DNA of 64,000 bases from Microtetraspora malaysiensis. Its GTDB lineage: Bacteria; Actinomycetota; Actinomycetes; Streptosporangiales; Streptosporangiaceae. The stretch spans positions 129,840 through 193,839 of the forward strand of contig NZ_BBYJ01000016.1 of NCBI RefSeq assembly GCF_001528665.1, read 5' to 3'. The notes beneath the pieces were generated by a model. That model ran no database searches and was not told the DNA's origin. It saw nothing but the letters and a program-made list of their open reading frames with translations. The position numbers were made by a program, and so were the translations under genes. This document shows positions 49,052 through 57,112 of this stretch, piece by piece (positions within the stretch are counted from its first letter, which is position 1; each line of letters starts with the position of its first letter).

Positions 49052-49869
49052 GCCGCCCCCTGGTCGGCCGCCGGGGCGTGCGCCGGAGCGGGGCGCCGTA
49101 CGGCCGGCCGCCGCCGTTCCCGCAGGATCGTGCGCAGGACGCGCAGGCCGTCCCGGAACGCGTTCAGGTTGCTCTCGCCGTGCAGGCGGCACCGCTCGTG
49201 GCTCGGCACCTCGTGGACCCGCAGCCCGGCCCGCGCCGCGCGGATGTTCATCAGCGTCTCGACCTCGAACCCCGCGCAGTCCAGGTCGAGCACCGGCAGG
49301 TGGCGGGCCCAGAACGCGTTGTAGCCGTAGCACAGGTCGGTGTAGCGGGTGCCGTAGACGCGGTTGACCAGCGTCCGCAGCAGCGTGTTGCCCAGCCTGC
49401 GGGTGAACGTGAGGTCGTCGCTCCCACCTCCCGGGATGTACCGCGAGCCTTTGGCGAAGTCGGCGCCGCTCACCAGCGCGCTGACGAAGTGGACGATCTC
49501 GCGGCCGTCGGTCGATCCGTCCGCGTCGATCATGACGATGATCTCGCCCGTGCAGGCCGCGAAGCCCTCGGCCAGCGCGTCCCCCTTGCCCCGCCCACGC
49601 TGGTGGACGACGCGCAGCCCCGGCCGCAGCCGGCGTGCGACGGCGACGGTGTCGTCGGCCGAGTGGCCGTCGACCAGCACGACCTCGTGGATCCAGGAGG
49701 GCAGTGTGGCGAAGACGTGCGGGAGGTTCTCGGCCTCGTTCATGGCGGGGACGACCACGCTCACGGTGGGCGCGATGGCCAGGTGGGGGCCCAGAGAGGT
49801 CAGGCGGCGACCGGCCGGCAGCGGACGCACGGCGGCGAACGGGGAAGTGGCGCTGTGCTCGGGACTCAT
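49048..49869 (-). CDS. Family 2 glycosyltransferase, dolichyl-phosphate-mannose synthase-like
   Basis: A 273-residue GT2 enzyme without membrane segments: VSVVVPAMNEAENLPHV, VLVDGHSADDTVAVARRL, GKGDALAEGF and IVMIDADGST (DAD metal site) match polyprenyl-phosphate mannosyl/glucosyl transferases. It likely charges a polyprenyl-phosphate carrier used by the operon. It starts 48 bp after the small membrane protein gene and ends in a GTGA overlap. Confidence 0.86.
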   Translation of the reverse strand: MSPEHSATSPFAAVRPLPAGRRLTSLGPHLAIAPTVSVVVPAMNEAENLPHVFATLPSWIHEVVLVDGHSADDTVAVARRLRPGLRVVHQRGRGKGDALAEGFAACTGEIIVMIDADGSTDGREIVHFVSALVSGADFAKGSRYIPGGGSDDLTFTRRLGNTLLRTLVNRVYGTRYTDLCYGYNAFWARHLPVLDLDCAGFEVETLMNIRAARAGLRVHEVPSHERCRLHGESNLNAFRDGLRVLRTILRERRRPAVRRPAPAHAPAADQGAA

Positions 49870-49917
49870 CTGACTGGATGTCCTTCCGGGCGGTCGGTCA
49901 AGAGCGGGGACCCCTCT

Positions 49918-50283
49918 TCACTTCGTGCCGGCCTCCCCTTCGCCCGGCGCCCGGCCTCGGTACAGCAGCCGGATGACCAGCAGGAAGAAGCTCAGCACCC
50001 CGACGGTCGCCACCCCGGCCCGGGGGGACCAGGCGTCGAAGAGCAGCATGGCTTCCGCGAGTACGACGTTGACGGCCAGGCTCGCGGCCGCGCCCACCGT
50101 CAGCGCCGAGAGCGGGTCGCGGTCGCGCAACAGTCCGGCCACCGCGGCTCCGGGAACCAGGAAAAGGAACAGCGGGGTGAGGAGCATCCGGACCGGCGTC
50201 CTGATGTCGGCGAGCGCGAGCACCGCGCCGACGGCGCACGCCACCCCGAGTACGACGACGGGGATACTCCGGTTTCTACCCAT
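49918..50283 (-). CDS. Small hydrophobic membrane protein
   Basis: A 121-residue protein with about four membrane segments: VVVLGVACAVGAVLALA, MLLTPLFLFLVPGAAVAGLL, LTVGAAASLAVNVVLAEAML and VATVGVLSFFLLVIRLLY. It has no recognised domain. As the first gene of the glycan operon, it may assist export or organise the glycosyltransferases. ATG 50283 has AGGAGA very close upstream. Confidence 0.65.
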   Translation of the reverse strand: MGRNRSIPVVVLGVACAVGAVLALADIRTPVRMLLTPLFLFLVPGAAVAGLLRDRDPLSALTVGAAASLAVNVVLAEAMLLFDAWSPRAGVATVGVLSFFLLVIRLLYRGRAPGEGEAGTK

Positions 50284-50757
50284 GTCTCCTGGTCTCCCGG
50301 CAGGTAGAGGCCACTGTGACGCGGTTGGTGAACCCATTTATGGGACCAATCACAACAGGCGCCCGTCTATGGCGACGCATTACCTCAGTCCCCGGTTTAC
50401 CAGGCCGCGCCGGAAAGAAGGATCTTATCCCAAATGTCGAAAGATGTTCATGGAATAGTGACATTCACTTCGGTGATCTTTCCCAATTTCCCCATATTCC
50501 TCATCTTTCCCACATTCTTCACATGGCTCGCGCCGTGCCGTCGCCTGCCGCGAGGTCGGCCGCAGCACCGACCCCGTCTCGGCGGGCGTGAGTACTTAAC
50601 CGGCATTCACCCCGAAATCCACCACAAAATCCCGCAATTCGGGTTATTGCGGCAGGCCGGAAACCCAGACCTTGCCGGTGCGCTCCGCACACGTTCACCG
50701 GGGTCGAGGCAGCGGAACGGAAGGGATCGAGGACCCTCCGTCATACGGTCGTCCGGT
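50284..50757. other. Gene-free 474-bp region
   Basis: Less GC-rich than its surroundings and without a convincing gene on either strand. It holds a CCCATTTATGGG near-palindrome at 50333-50344 upstream of the glycan operon, a pyrimidine-rich tract with ATCTTTCCCA twice (50476-50485 and 50503-50512) and the hairpin at 50632-50652. It is the promoter region of the minus-strand glycan operon and the end region of the next operon. Confidence 0.65.
50632..50652 (-). terminator. Hairpin after the SDR/SGNH operon
   Basis: CCGCAAT pairs with ATTGCGG around a 7-nt loop. In the minus direction it is followed by GATTTTG. It lies 105 bp after the stop at 50758 and could terminate that operon. Confidence 0.55.
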
Positions 50758-51396
50758 TCACGACGAGACTTCGACCGTTCTCTGCCAGGTGTCGTGATCC
50801 TCGATGTGGCTCAGCATGTAGTGGGCGAGATCCGCACGCGAGATCGTCCTCGGGTTCGCCAGGTGGCGGCCCACCGCGGCCCGGTAGCGCCCGGTGAGTG
50901 GCCCGTCGGTGAGCATCGGCGGGCGGATGACCGTCCAGTCGACGGCGCTCGCCGCCACGACGCGCTCCATGGCGGCCATGTCGGTGTAGCCGTGTCGGTA
51001 GAGACGCTGGATGAGAAATCTGGTGACGAGCTTCTGGGGCAACGGAGTCTCGGGAGGGATTTCGAGGCCTGCCGAGGATACGCACATAAGGCGTCGCAGC
51101 CCCGCCTGACTCATGGCGTCGATGATGTTGGCCGCGCCCTGGGAGTAGACCGTGGTGGGGTGCTTGCGATCCCTGCTGCCCAGGCAGGACAGGACGGCCT
51201 CGTGACCACCGACCGCGGCTTCCCACGTCCGGGGCTCCAGCACGTCTCCGGTGATGAGGGCCAGCCGGGCGTGGCCCGCCGCCGGGATCCGGCCCGGATC
51301 GCGGGCGACGGCGGTGACGTCATGACCGGCGTCGAGCGCCTGGGTCAGGAGTTGGGCACCGCTGCCCCCCGTGGGGCCGAAGATGAGGAGTTTCAC
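50758..51396 (-). CDS. NAD(P)-binding (NmrA/atypical SDR) protein
   Basis: A 212-residue Rossmann protein with the atypical-SDR nucleotide motif IFGPTGGSGAQLLTQAL (4-20), LITGDVLEP and RRLMCVSSAGLE. It ends after a short substrate part (VIRPPMLTDGPLTGRYRAAVG). It belongs to the NAD(P)H-binding group acting on small quinones or sensing redox state. Its ATG overlaps the stop of the SGNH hydrolase gene as ATGA. Last gene of a four-gene operon. Confidence 0.85.
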   Translation of the reverse strand: MKLLIFGPTGGSGAQLLTQALDAGHDVTAVARDPGRIPAAGHARLALITGDVLEPRTWEAAVGGHEAVLSCLGSRDRKHPTTVYSQGAANIIDAMSQAGLRRLMCVSSAGLEIPPETPLPQKLVTRFLIQRLYRHGYTDMAAMERVVAASAVDWTVIRPPMLTDGPLTGRYRAAVGRHLANPRTISRADLAHYMLSHIEDHDTWQRTVEVSS

Positions 51397-52217
51397 GACT
51401 TGTCCGACAGAGCATCGACCACGGCGGAGGTCAGGGCCCGCTGGCCGGCGAGGGAAAGGTGGATCCCGTCGTCAAGGAGGAACTCCTCTCCCGTCTGCCG
51501 GGCGAGGGCAGGGTGGCTGTCGACGGTGAGGTCCGGTTGCGCGTTCACGATCTGCCTGATGGCGTCGACATCACGATTGGTCCAGGTGAGCCCGGCTCGC
51601 TGGAACGGCTGATAGGCCGCGAAGCGTGCTTCGTCCACCGGGGACGGAGTGATCCACACCCATCGCGCCGCGGTGCGCTTGGCGGCGAGATCGCGCAGGG
51701 CCCGGAGGTTCCGTTCGGTCTCGGCGACGCTGACCAGGGTCGGTCCGTCGACCGACCCGAGGCGCTGGGCGTCGTTGCCGCCGAGCATGCACAGCACCCA
51801 GTCCGGGCGGTGGAAGGACAACCCGGGCAGCACGGTGAGAGCTTGGGTGGTCGTGTGTCCGGAGACCGCCATGTTCGTCAGGGTGATGCCGTCGGCGGGG
51901 CGCCGGAGGTCGATGACGTGGCGCAGGATCTCGAACCATGACAGCAGGTCGTCGGTGGTGCTCTCACCGACGGCCACGACGCGTTGGTCAGGTGCGAACG
52001 GCAACCGGTCCACTTTCTCGGCGAACTCGGGATCGTCGAGCAACTCCGTCGCGGCGCGGCGTGCCTGCTCGGCGTGCTCCTGGCGCACCCGTCGGTAGGA
52101 GCCCGCGTCCAGTCCGTACAGCGCGGCGATGCGGTCGTCGTCGAGCCCGCCGAGATATCCCAGGGCCTTCTCAGGGTGCTGGAACCGGATGAGTCGTTCG
52201 GTCAGTGCGGTGTTCAT
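51393..52217 (-). CDS. SGNH/GDSL-family hydrolase
   Basis: A 274-residue SGNH esterase: block I AVGESTTDD (Ser in the GxS position), the Gly block AVSGH, block III MLGGNDAQ and block V DGIHLS (Asp/His). The N-terminal ~80 residues (RFQHPEKALGYLGG...) are a family-specific extension. There is no signal peptide, so it acts in the cytoplasm. Start overlaps the upstream membrane protein stop (ATGA). Ester substrate unknown. Confidence 0.84.
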   Translation of the reverse strand: MNTALTERLIRFQHPEKALGYLGGLDDDRIAALYGLDAGSYRRVRQEHAEQARRAATELLDDPEFAEKVDRLPFAPDQRVVAVGESTTDDLLSWFEILRHVIDLRRPADGITLTNMAVSGHTTTQALTVLPGLSFHRPDWVLCMLGGNDAQRLGSVDGPTLVSVAETERNLRALRDLAAKRTAARWVWITPSPVDEARFAAYQPFQRAGLTWTNRDVDAIRQIVNAQPDLTVDSHPALARQTGEEFLLDDGIHLSLAGQRALTSAVVDALSDKS

Positions 52218-52954
52218 ACGGCTCCTTCTTCGGCCATCGACGCTGTCGTTCGGTTCCGGCGGTCGCCGGCTCGGTTGGTTCTGGTGCGGGGCAGCAGGAA
52301 GCCGGTGGCGATGAGCCAGGCCAGGGCGGTGAACCGGGCCACGGGCAGCAGGATCGCCGTGTCGGGGACCAGCAGCGCCAGGTGGGACAGTTCGGCGACG
52401 ACGGCGATGGCCAGGCCGGCGAACGCCATCGCGCGCGGCAGCAGACCGGCCAGCAGCCCCGGTACGGCGATGCCCGCCACGAGCAGTCCCAGGAAGACGA
52501 CGTGCCCGGCGCCGCCGGAGGCGAAGGCGAGGTCCTGCAGGGCCCGAACCACCGCGGGCTCGGTGAGCACCTCCGGGCGTGAGAGCACCCAGCTGAACAT
52601 CGCGGACAGGGCCAGCATGGCCGCGGCCAGCAGGCCGCCGGCCAGGGCGATGGTGGCGCCAGGTGCCCGGATGCCGAGGTTGCGCAGGCGGGCGGAGGCG
52701 GTGGCAGTGTAGATCGTCAACGGAACCGCGGCGCCGAACTGCAGGAACGCGCTCACGTGTACGGCGTCCTGGTGATCCTGGAAGTACGCCAGGATCTCGG
52801 CCGCCGAGCCGAAAGGCGACGGGAAGGTGGCACCGCCCGCCATCGCCGTGCTGACGACGACCCCGCCGAGGAACAGCGCCGTGAACACCACGGCGAGGAT
52901 CCCCAGCGGCGGCCCGCCGTCGGTCTGCCGCCGGGTGCGCTCGACGGTTGTCAC
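52214..52954 (-). CDS. Integral membrane protein, DUF4386-like
   Basis: A 246-residue protein with about six membrane segments, beginning PLGILAVVFTALFLGGVVVSTAM. I recognise only a general likeness to DUF4386-type proteins of unknown role. GTG 52954 overlaps the SDR stop (GTGA), and its end overlaps the next start (ATGA), so it is translationally tied to an oxidoreductase and a hydrolase. A transporter or membrane anchor for their substrate is a guess. Confidence 0.68.
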   Translation of the reverse strand: MTTVERTRRQTDGGPPLGILAVVFTALFLGGVVVSTAMAGGATFPSPFGSAAEILAYFQDHQDAVHVSAFLQFGAAVPLTIYTATASARLRNLGIRAPGATIALAGGLLAAAMLALSAMFSWVLSRPEVLTEPAVVRALQDLAFASGGAGHVVFLGLLVAGIAVPGLLAGLLPRAMAFAGLAIAVVAELSHLALLVPDTAILLPVARFTALAWLIATGFLLPRTRTNRAGDRRNRTTASMAEEGAV

Positions 52955-53730
52955 ACGATCACCCGCCCACCGGTCAGGTCGAGCGTGACCCCGGTGACCC
53001 AGGACGAGGCGTCCGAGGCGAGGTACAGCACGGCTTGGGCGATGTCGCCGGGCTGCCCGATGCGGCCGAGCGGGTAGGCCGAGGCCAGCTCCTCGAGTTG
53101 CTCCGCGGACATGAACCGCTGCATGCGTTCGTTGAGCACGGCGGACGGGGCCAGGCAGTTGACCCGGACGCCGTGCTCGCCGACCTCGTTCGCCAGGTGC
53201 TTGGTGAACATCACCACGCCCGCTTTCGCCGCGGCGTACGCGGCGTTCGCGCCGCTCGGCTGGCGGCCTGCCGTGGACGCCATGGTGATGATGCTTCCGC
53301 CACCCCGATCGATCATGGTGGGCAGGAACGCGGCCACCGTTATGAACACCGACGTCAGGTCGGACTCGACGATCGCACGCCACCGGTCGGACCCGAGCTG
53401 GGCGGTGGGCGCGGGGGCGCCCTGGCCGCCGGCGAACGCCGCGAGGATCTCCACCGGTCCCAGCGCGCGCTCGATCGTGTCGCGCATGTCCCGCACCACG
53501 GCCTCATCGGTGACATCACCGGGCGCCGCCACCGCCGTACCGCCGTCTGCCGTGATCTTCTCGACGACCGCGTCGATCGCCGCCCGGTCACGGCCGTTCA
53601 CCGCGACCCTGACTCCGTTCGCCGCCAGGGCATGGCAGGTCGCCGCTCCGATGCCCCGTGAGCCGCCGGTCACCAGCGCCACCTTGCCGGCCAGACCGGG
53701 GTGCGCCGGGCCGCTCATATCGCTGATCAT
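52951..53730 (-). CDS. Short-chain dehydrogenase/reductase
   Basis: A canonical 259-residue SDR: VTGGSRGIGAATCHAL cofactor loop, FAGGQ in the NNAG position, the catalytic serine in TMASTAG and Y-A-A-A-K (AYAAAKAG) intact, and DLTGGRVIV at the end. ATG 53730 has GGAG five bases upstream. It is the first gene of the operon and faces the MarR gene across 68 bp; that MarR is its likely repressor. The substrate is probably a hydroxy or keto compound. Confidence 0.88.
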   Translation of the reverse strand: MISDMSGPAHPGLAGKVALVTGGSRGIGAATCHALAANGVRVAVNGRDRAAIDAVVEKITADGGTAVAAPGDVTDEAVVRDMRDTIERALGPVEILAAFAGGQGAPAPTAQLGSDRWRAIVESDLTSVFITVAAFLPTMIDRGGGSIITMASTAGRQPSGANAAYAAAKAGVVMFTKHLANEVGEHGVRVNCLAPSAVLNERMQRFMSAEQLEELASAYPLGRIGQPGDIAQAVLYLASDASSWVTGVTLDLTGGRVIV

Positions 53731-53798
53731 GTCCACTCCGTTCTGCGAGGTGAACTATTCATAGCACAGAACGATTCTCTGCCACTACCATCGCTTCC

Positions 53799-54305
53799 AT
53801 GTCCACGGAACAGCAGGCCGGCCACGACGACGGACCGGCGCGGCGCTCCCGGCCGAGGGGGGCGGCGTTCCTGCTCTCTCAGGTGGGTGCGCAGGCCGCG
53901 ACACGGTTCGCCGAACGCATCAGCGGTCTGGGGGTGCTCCCCTCCGATGTCGGACTCCTGCGCATGATCGCCGGTCGGCCGGGGCGCAGCCAGCAGTCCC
54001 TGGCCGAGGAGCTGGGAGTCGTGCCGAGCCGGGTCGTCTCACTGGTCGACGGCCTGGAGCGCAAAGGGCTGGTCGAACGACGGCGGAACCCGCAGGACCG
54101 GCGCAACTACGCGCTGCACCTCACCGAGGACGGCGCACTCGTGATGAGCAAGATGCGTGAGCTGGCCACCGCGCACGAGGACGAGATCTGCGCCGCGCTC
54201 GACGACGACCAGCGGGCGCAGCTCACCGGTCTGCTCGAAGCCATCGCCGCCCAGCAAGGGCTCACTGCCGGCGTCCATCCCGGATTCCGGAAAGCACCGT
54301 GGTGA
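53799..54305 (+). CDS. MarR-family regulator
   Basis: A 168-residue winged-helix protein: DVGLLRMIAGRPGRSQQSLAEELGVVPSRVVSLVDGLERKGLVERRRNPQDRRNYALHLTEDG. It is divergent from the SDR operon. The intergenic DNA contains TGAACTATTCA (53751-53761), a small inverted repeat that could be its operator. Redox- or phenol-responsive MarR proteins often sit in this way beside an SDR operon. Confidence 0.87.
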   Translation: MSTEQQAGHDDGPARRSRPRGAAFLLSQVGAQAATRFAERISGLGVLPSDVGLLRMIAGRPGRSQQSLAEELGVVPSRVVSLVDGLERKGLVERRRNPQDRRNYALHLTEDGALVMSKMRELATAHEDEICAALDDDQRAQLTGLLEAIAAQQGLTAGVHPGFRKAPW

Positions 54306-54358
54306 CCACACTGGAGCAGTAGGCGGGGCCGGCCAACATCCGTGGTCAGTAGAACTGG

Positions 54359-56158
54359 CTAGCGCTGCGCGGAGCCGCAGCTGGGCGCGCACAGCCGCCG
54401 GGCGATCCCCTTCAGGAAGATCTCGCGGATCTCCAGCACGGTCTGCGGGAAGTACGCCGCGCCTCCCGTGGCCTTGGCGATCGCGCTCATCTGTGCCCGG
54501 TCCACGCCCTTCTCCGTGTTGAACGAGATGATCAGGATGCCGACCGGCCGCTTGGGGTCGTAGGCGCTCTTCAGCTTGGCCAGGATCTCCTTGTCGGAGA
54601 GCCCGCCGTTGGGGTCGTCGTTCCCGACGCCGTCGGTGAAGAGGATGATCGTGTTGACCTTGTCCGCCTGGTACTCGTCGGTCATCTTCCGGTAGGCGGC
54701 CCACAGCGAGTCGTTCAGCCCGGTGTTGCCGGCGGGGATCGCCTGCACGTTCCGCATCTCCTGGGCGATCCGGTCGCGCCGGGTCACGCCGTCGATCCGC
54801 TGCGCCAGCGGGCCCAGCGGCACGATCTCCTTCCAGTCCACCCCCTGTCCGCGCAGGTTGTCGGAGAAGATCCAGGTGCCCACCTCGCTCTTGTCCGGGA
54901 ACAGCTTGAGCCCCTCGACGGCGACGTTGCCGATGGCGCGCATGCGGCTCACGCCGGTGCTGTCGGCGGGCTCGGCCATGGTTCCGGAGACGTCGATCAG
55001 CGCGAGGATCCGGGTGCCCAGCTTGATCTGGTGCCACGCCTGGGTCAGCTTGGCGACCGCCGCGCCGTCGGGGAGCGCCAGCTCGGCCGGCTTGTCGGCC
55101 TTGACGCCGTTCTCCGGGCTGAGCGCGCCGCCGGCCTTGCCCTGCGGCGTGCGGAAGCCGTGGTCCTGCACGATCTGCCGGCCCGCCGCCGAGGTCAGCT
55201 CGGTCTGGAACGCCTCGGCCGCCTCGCGTACGGCCGCGTCCTTCGCGGTGATGACGATGGGGTAGTCGAGGCTGATCGTGCCCTCTTCGGGATAGAGGGC
55301 GACCGCCGGGTTCGACGGGTGCGACGTGGTGTTGAACGCCCACACCGACTGCTCGGAGGCGACGCCGACGGGGATGCGCGCGGCGGCCTTGGTCAGCGTG
55401 GCGAACAGGCTGTCCGGCGAGGACACGGTCGACTCGGAAAGCTGCCGCAGCACGCCCACGAGCAGCTCCTCGCCGCCGCCCCCCGCCTTCAGCACCGCCG
55501 ACCCGGCGAGCAGCGCGCCGAGACCCGCGGAGTTCTGCGCCGGGTCGAGCGCGAGCACCCGCACCTTCCGGGACAGGCCGTCGGGGTTGGCGGCGTTCGC
55601 CGCGTTCAGCAGGCCGGTCCAGCTCGCCGGGCTGAACGCCGCCTGGAGCTTCTCCGCCCCCGTCTTGGACGCGGTGAGCACGACCGGCGACCGGGCCGCG
55701 CTGCCCGACGCCTTCAGGCCCGACCCGGCCGGGCCGGAGCGCGTCAGCCACAGGCTGGAGTCGGGCACCCACAGGTCCGGATCGACCTTCCCCGAGGTCG
55801 GGCCGCTGCCGGACATCGCGTTGGCCACCGTGGCCGACTGGACCGCCTTCACCGAGACGGTCACGCACGTGCCGCCCGCCGTACGCCCGGACGGGCCGAA
55901 CTTCTGCGCCACCTTGGCGACGGCCGGCTCGATGTCGGGCGACGCCACCACCGAGAGCCCGATCGGGGCGCCGTCGCAGCCCCGGCCCTTGTTCACCACG
56001 ACGTACGCGGCGACTCCGCACAGCACGGCGACCGCGACCGCTCCGGCCAGGGGTGCGAGTACTCGTCCTCGGCTCGGCGGCCTCGATCCGCGACGGCGGC
56101 GCGGCACGTACGGATCGTGCTCGCCGTCGGTCTCCTCTGTGCGGTGGCGTCCGCCCAC
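54359..56158 (-). CDS. Membrane-anchored substrate-binding plus von Willebrand A protein
   Basis: A 599-residue protein. A basic N-terminus and one membrane segment (VLAPLAGAVAVAVLCGVAAYVVV near 33-55) precede a type II periplasmic-binding-like half (~65-370; SVVASPDIEPAVAKVAQKF, VDPDLWVPDSSLW). A vWA domain follows (~385-585) with an intact MIDAS DVSGTM and downstream FSDNL and FTDGVGN. GTG 56158 has GAGGA nearby. It probably binds a ligand outside the membrane and contacts a partner through the metal site. Neither ligand nor partner is known. Confidence 0.82.
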   Translation of the reverse strand: MGGRHRTEETDGEHDPYVPRRRRGSRPPSRGRVLAPLAGAVAVAVLCGVAAYVVVNKGRGCDGAPIGLSVVASPDIEPAVAKVAQKFGPSGRTAGGTCVTVSVKAVQSATVANAMSGSGPTSGKVDPDLWVPDSSLWLTRSGPAGSGLKASGSAARSPVVLTASKTGAEKLQAAFSPASWTGLLNAANAANPDGLSRKVRVLALDPAQNSAGLGALLAGSAVLKAGGGGEELLVGVLRQLSESTVSSPDSLFATLTKAAARIPVGVASEQSVWAFNTTSHPSNPAVALYPEEGTISLDYPIVITAKDAAVREAAEAFQTELTSAAGRQIVQDHGFRTPQGKAGGALSPENGVKADKPAELALPDGAAVAKLTQAWHQIKLGTRILALIDVSGTMAEPADSTGVSRMRAIGNVAVEGLKLFPDKSEVGTWIFSDNLRGQGVDWKEIVPLGPLAQRIDGVTRRDRIAQEMRNVQAIPAGNTGLNDSLWAAYRKMTDEYQADKVNTIILFTDGVGNDDPNGGLSDKEILAKLKSAYDPKRPVGILIISFNTEKGVDRAQMSAIAKATGGAAYFPQTVLEIREIFLKGIARRLCAPSCGSAQR

Positions 56159-56305
56159 GGTGTCCTCTTTTCACCGAAGATCCGGGTAGTGCTTACGGAA
56201 CACTACTGGGAAGTAGTAAGGGGGCAAAACACTCATTTTGCTCGGATGATCACGCTAGGTGATCGATAATGGGCGTTTCCCCGGCTTACGCCGTACCCTT
56301 GGCGG

Positions 56306-57112
56306 GTGGTCATTCCCGTCGAAGACAGCACGGATCCCCGCATCGCCGACTACGTACGGCTCCGCGACGTCGACCTGCGCAAGAGCCTCGAAGGCGGCCG
56401 GGGCCTCTTCCTGGCCGAGGGGGAGAAGGTGATCCGCCGGGCGATCGCGGGCGGGCACCGGGTCCGCTCCATGCTGATGACGGCCAAGTGGCTGGACAGG
56501 TTCGCCGACCTCATCGATGGCGACGGGGACGGGGACGGCGTCACCGTCTACCTGGTCTCCGACGAGGTCATGGAGGGGATCACCGGCTTCCAGGTGCATC
56601 GGGGCGCGCTCGCCTCGATGGAGCGGCGCGAGCTGCCCTCGGTCGCCGAGGTGCTGCGTGGCGCCCGGCACGTGGTCGTGCTGGAGGATCTGGTGGACCA
56701 CACCAACGTCGGCGCGATTTTCCGCTGCGCGGCCGCGCTCGGGGTCGACTCCATCGTGCTCTCGCCGCGCTGCGCCGACCCGCTCTACCGGCGGTCGGTC
56801 AAGGTGTCGATGGGCTCCGTCTTCTCGGTGCCGTACGCGCGGCTGAAGGACTGGCACGACGGCCTGGCCGAGCTCCGCGACCACGGCTTCCGGCTGCTCG
56901 CCCTCACCCCCGCCGAGGGCGCCGCCCCGATCGAGGAGGCGCTGACCGGCGGGCGCACCGCGCTGCTGCTCGGCTCCGAGGGTGACGGGCTGTCGTCACG
57001 CTGGCTGGCCGAGGCCGACCAGGGGGTGCGGATCCCGATGAGCCGGGAGGTCGACTCGCTCAACGTCGCGGCCGCGGCCGCGATCGCCTGCTACCTGCTC
57101 ACCGCCGGCTGA
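56306..57112 (+). CDS. SpoU/TrmH-type RNA 2'-O-methyltransferase
   Basis: A 268-residue SPOUT enzyme with the three family motifs: DHTNVGAIFRCAAALG (motif 1), LLLGSEGDGLS (motif 2) and IPMSREVDSLNVAAAAAI (motif 3, cofactor knot). A short N-terminal substrate-binding domain (LRKSLEGGRGLFLAEGEKVIRRAI) precedes them, as in RlmB/TsnR-like proteins. It methylates ribose in rRNA or tRNA using SAM. Start GTG 56306. It may be a thiostrepton-resistance-like or housekeeping rRNA methylase; the target cannot be told here. Overlaps the next gene by 14 bp, convergent. Confidence 0.87.
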   Translation: MVIPVEDSTDPRIADYVRLRDVDLRKSLEGGRGLFLAEGEKVIRRAIAGGHRVRSMLMTAKWLDRFADLIDGDGDGDGVTVYLVSDEVMEGITGFQVHRGALASMERRELPSVAEVLRGARHVVVLEDLVDHTNVGAIFRCAAALGVDSIVLSPRCADPLYRRSVKVSMGSVFSVPYARLKDWHDGLAELRDHGFRLLALTPAEGAAPIEEALTGGRTALLLGSEGDGLSSRWLAEADQGVRIPMSREVDSLNVAAAAAIACYLLTAG

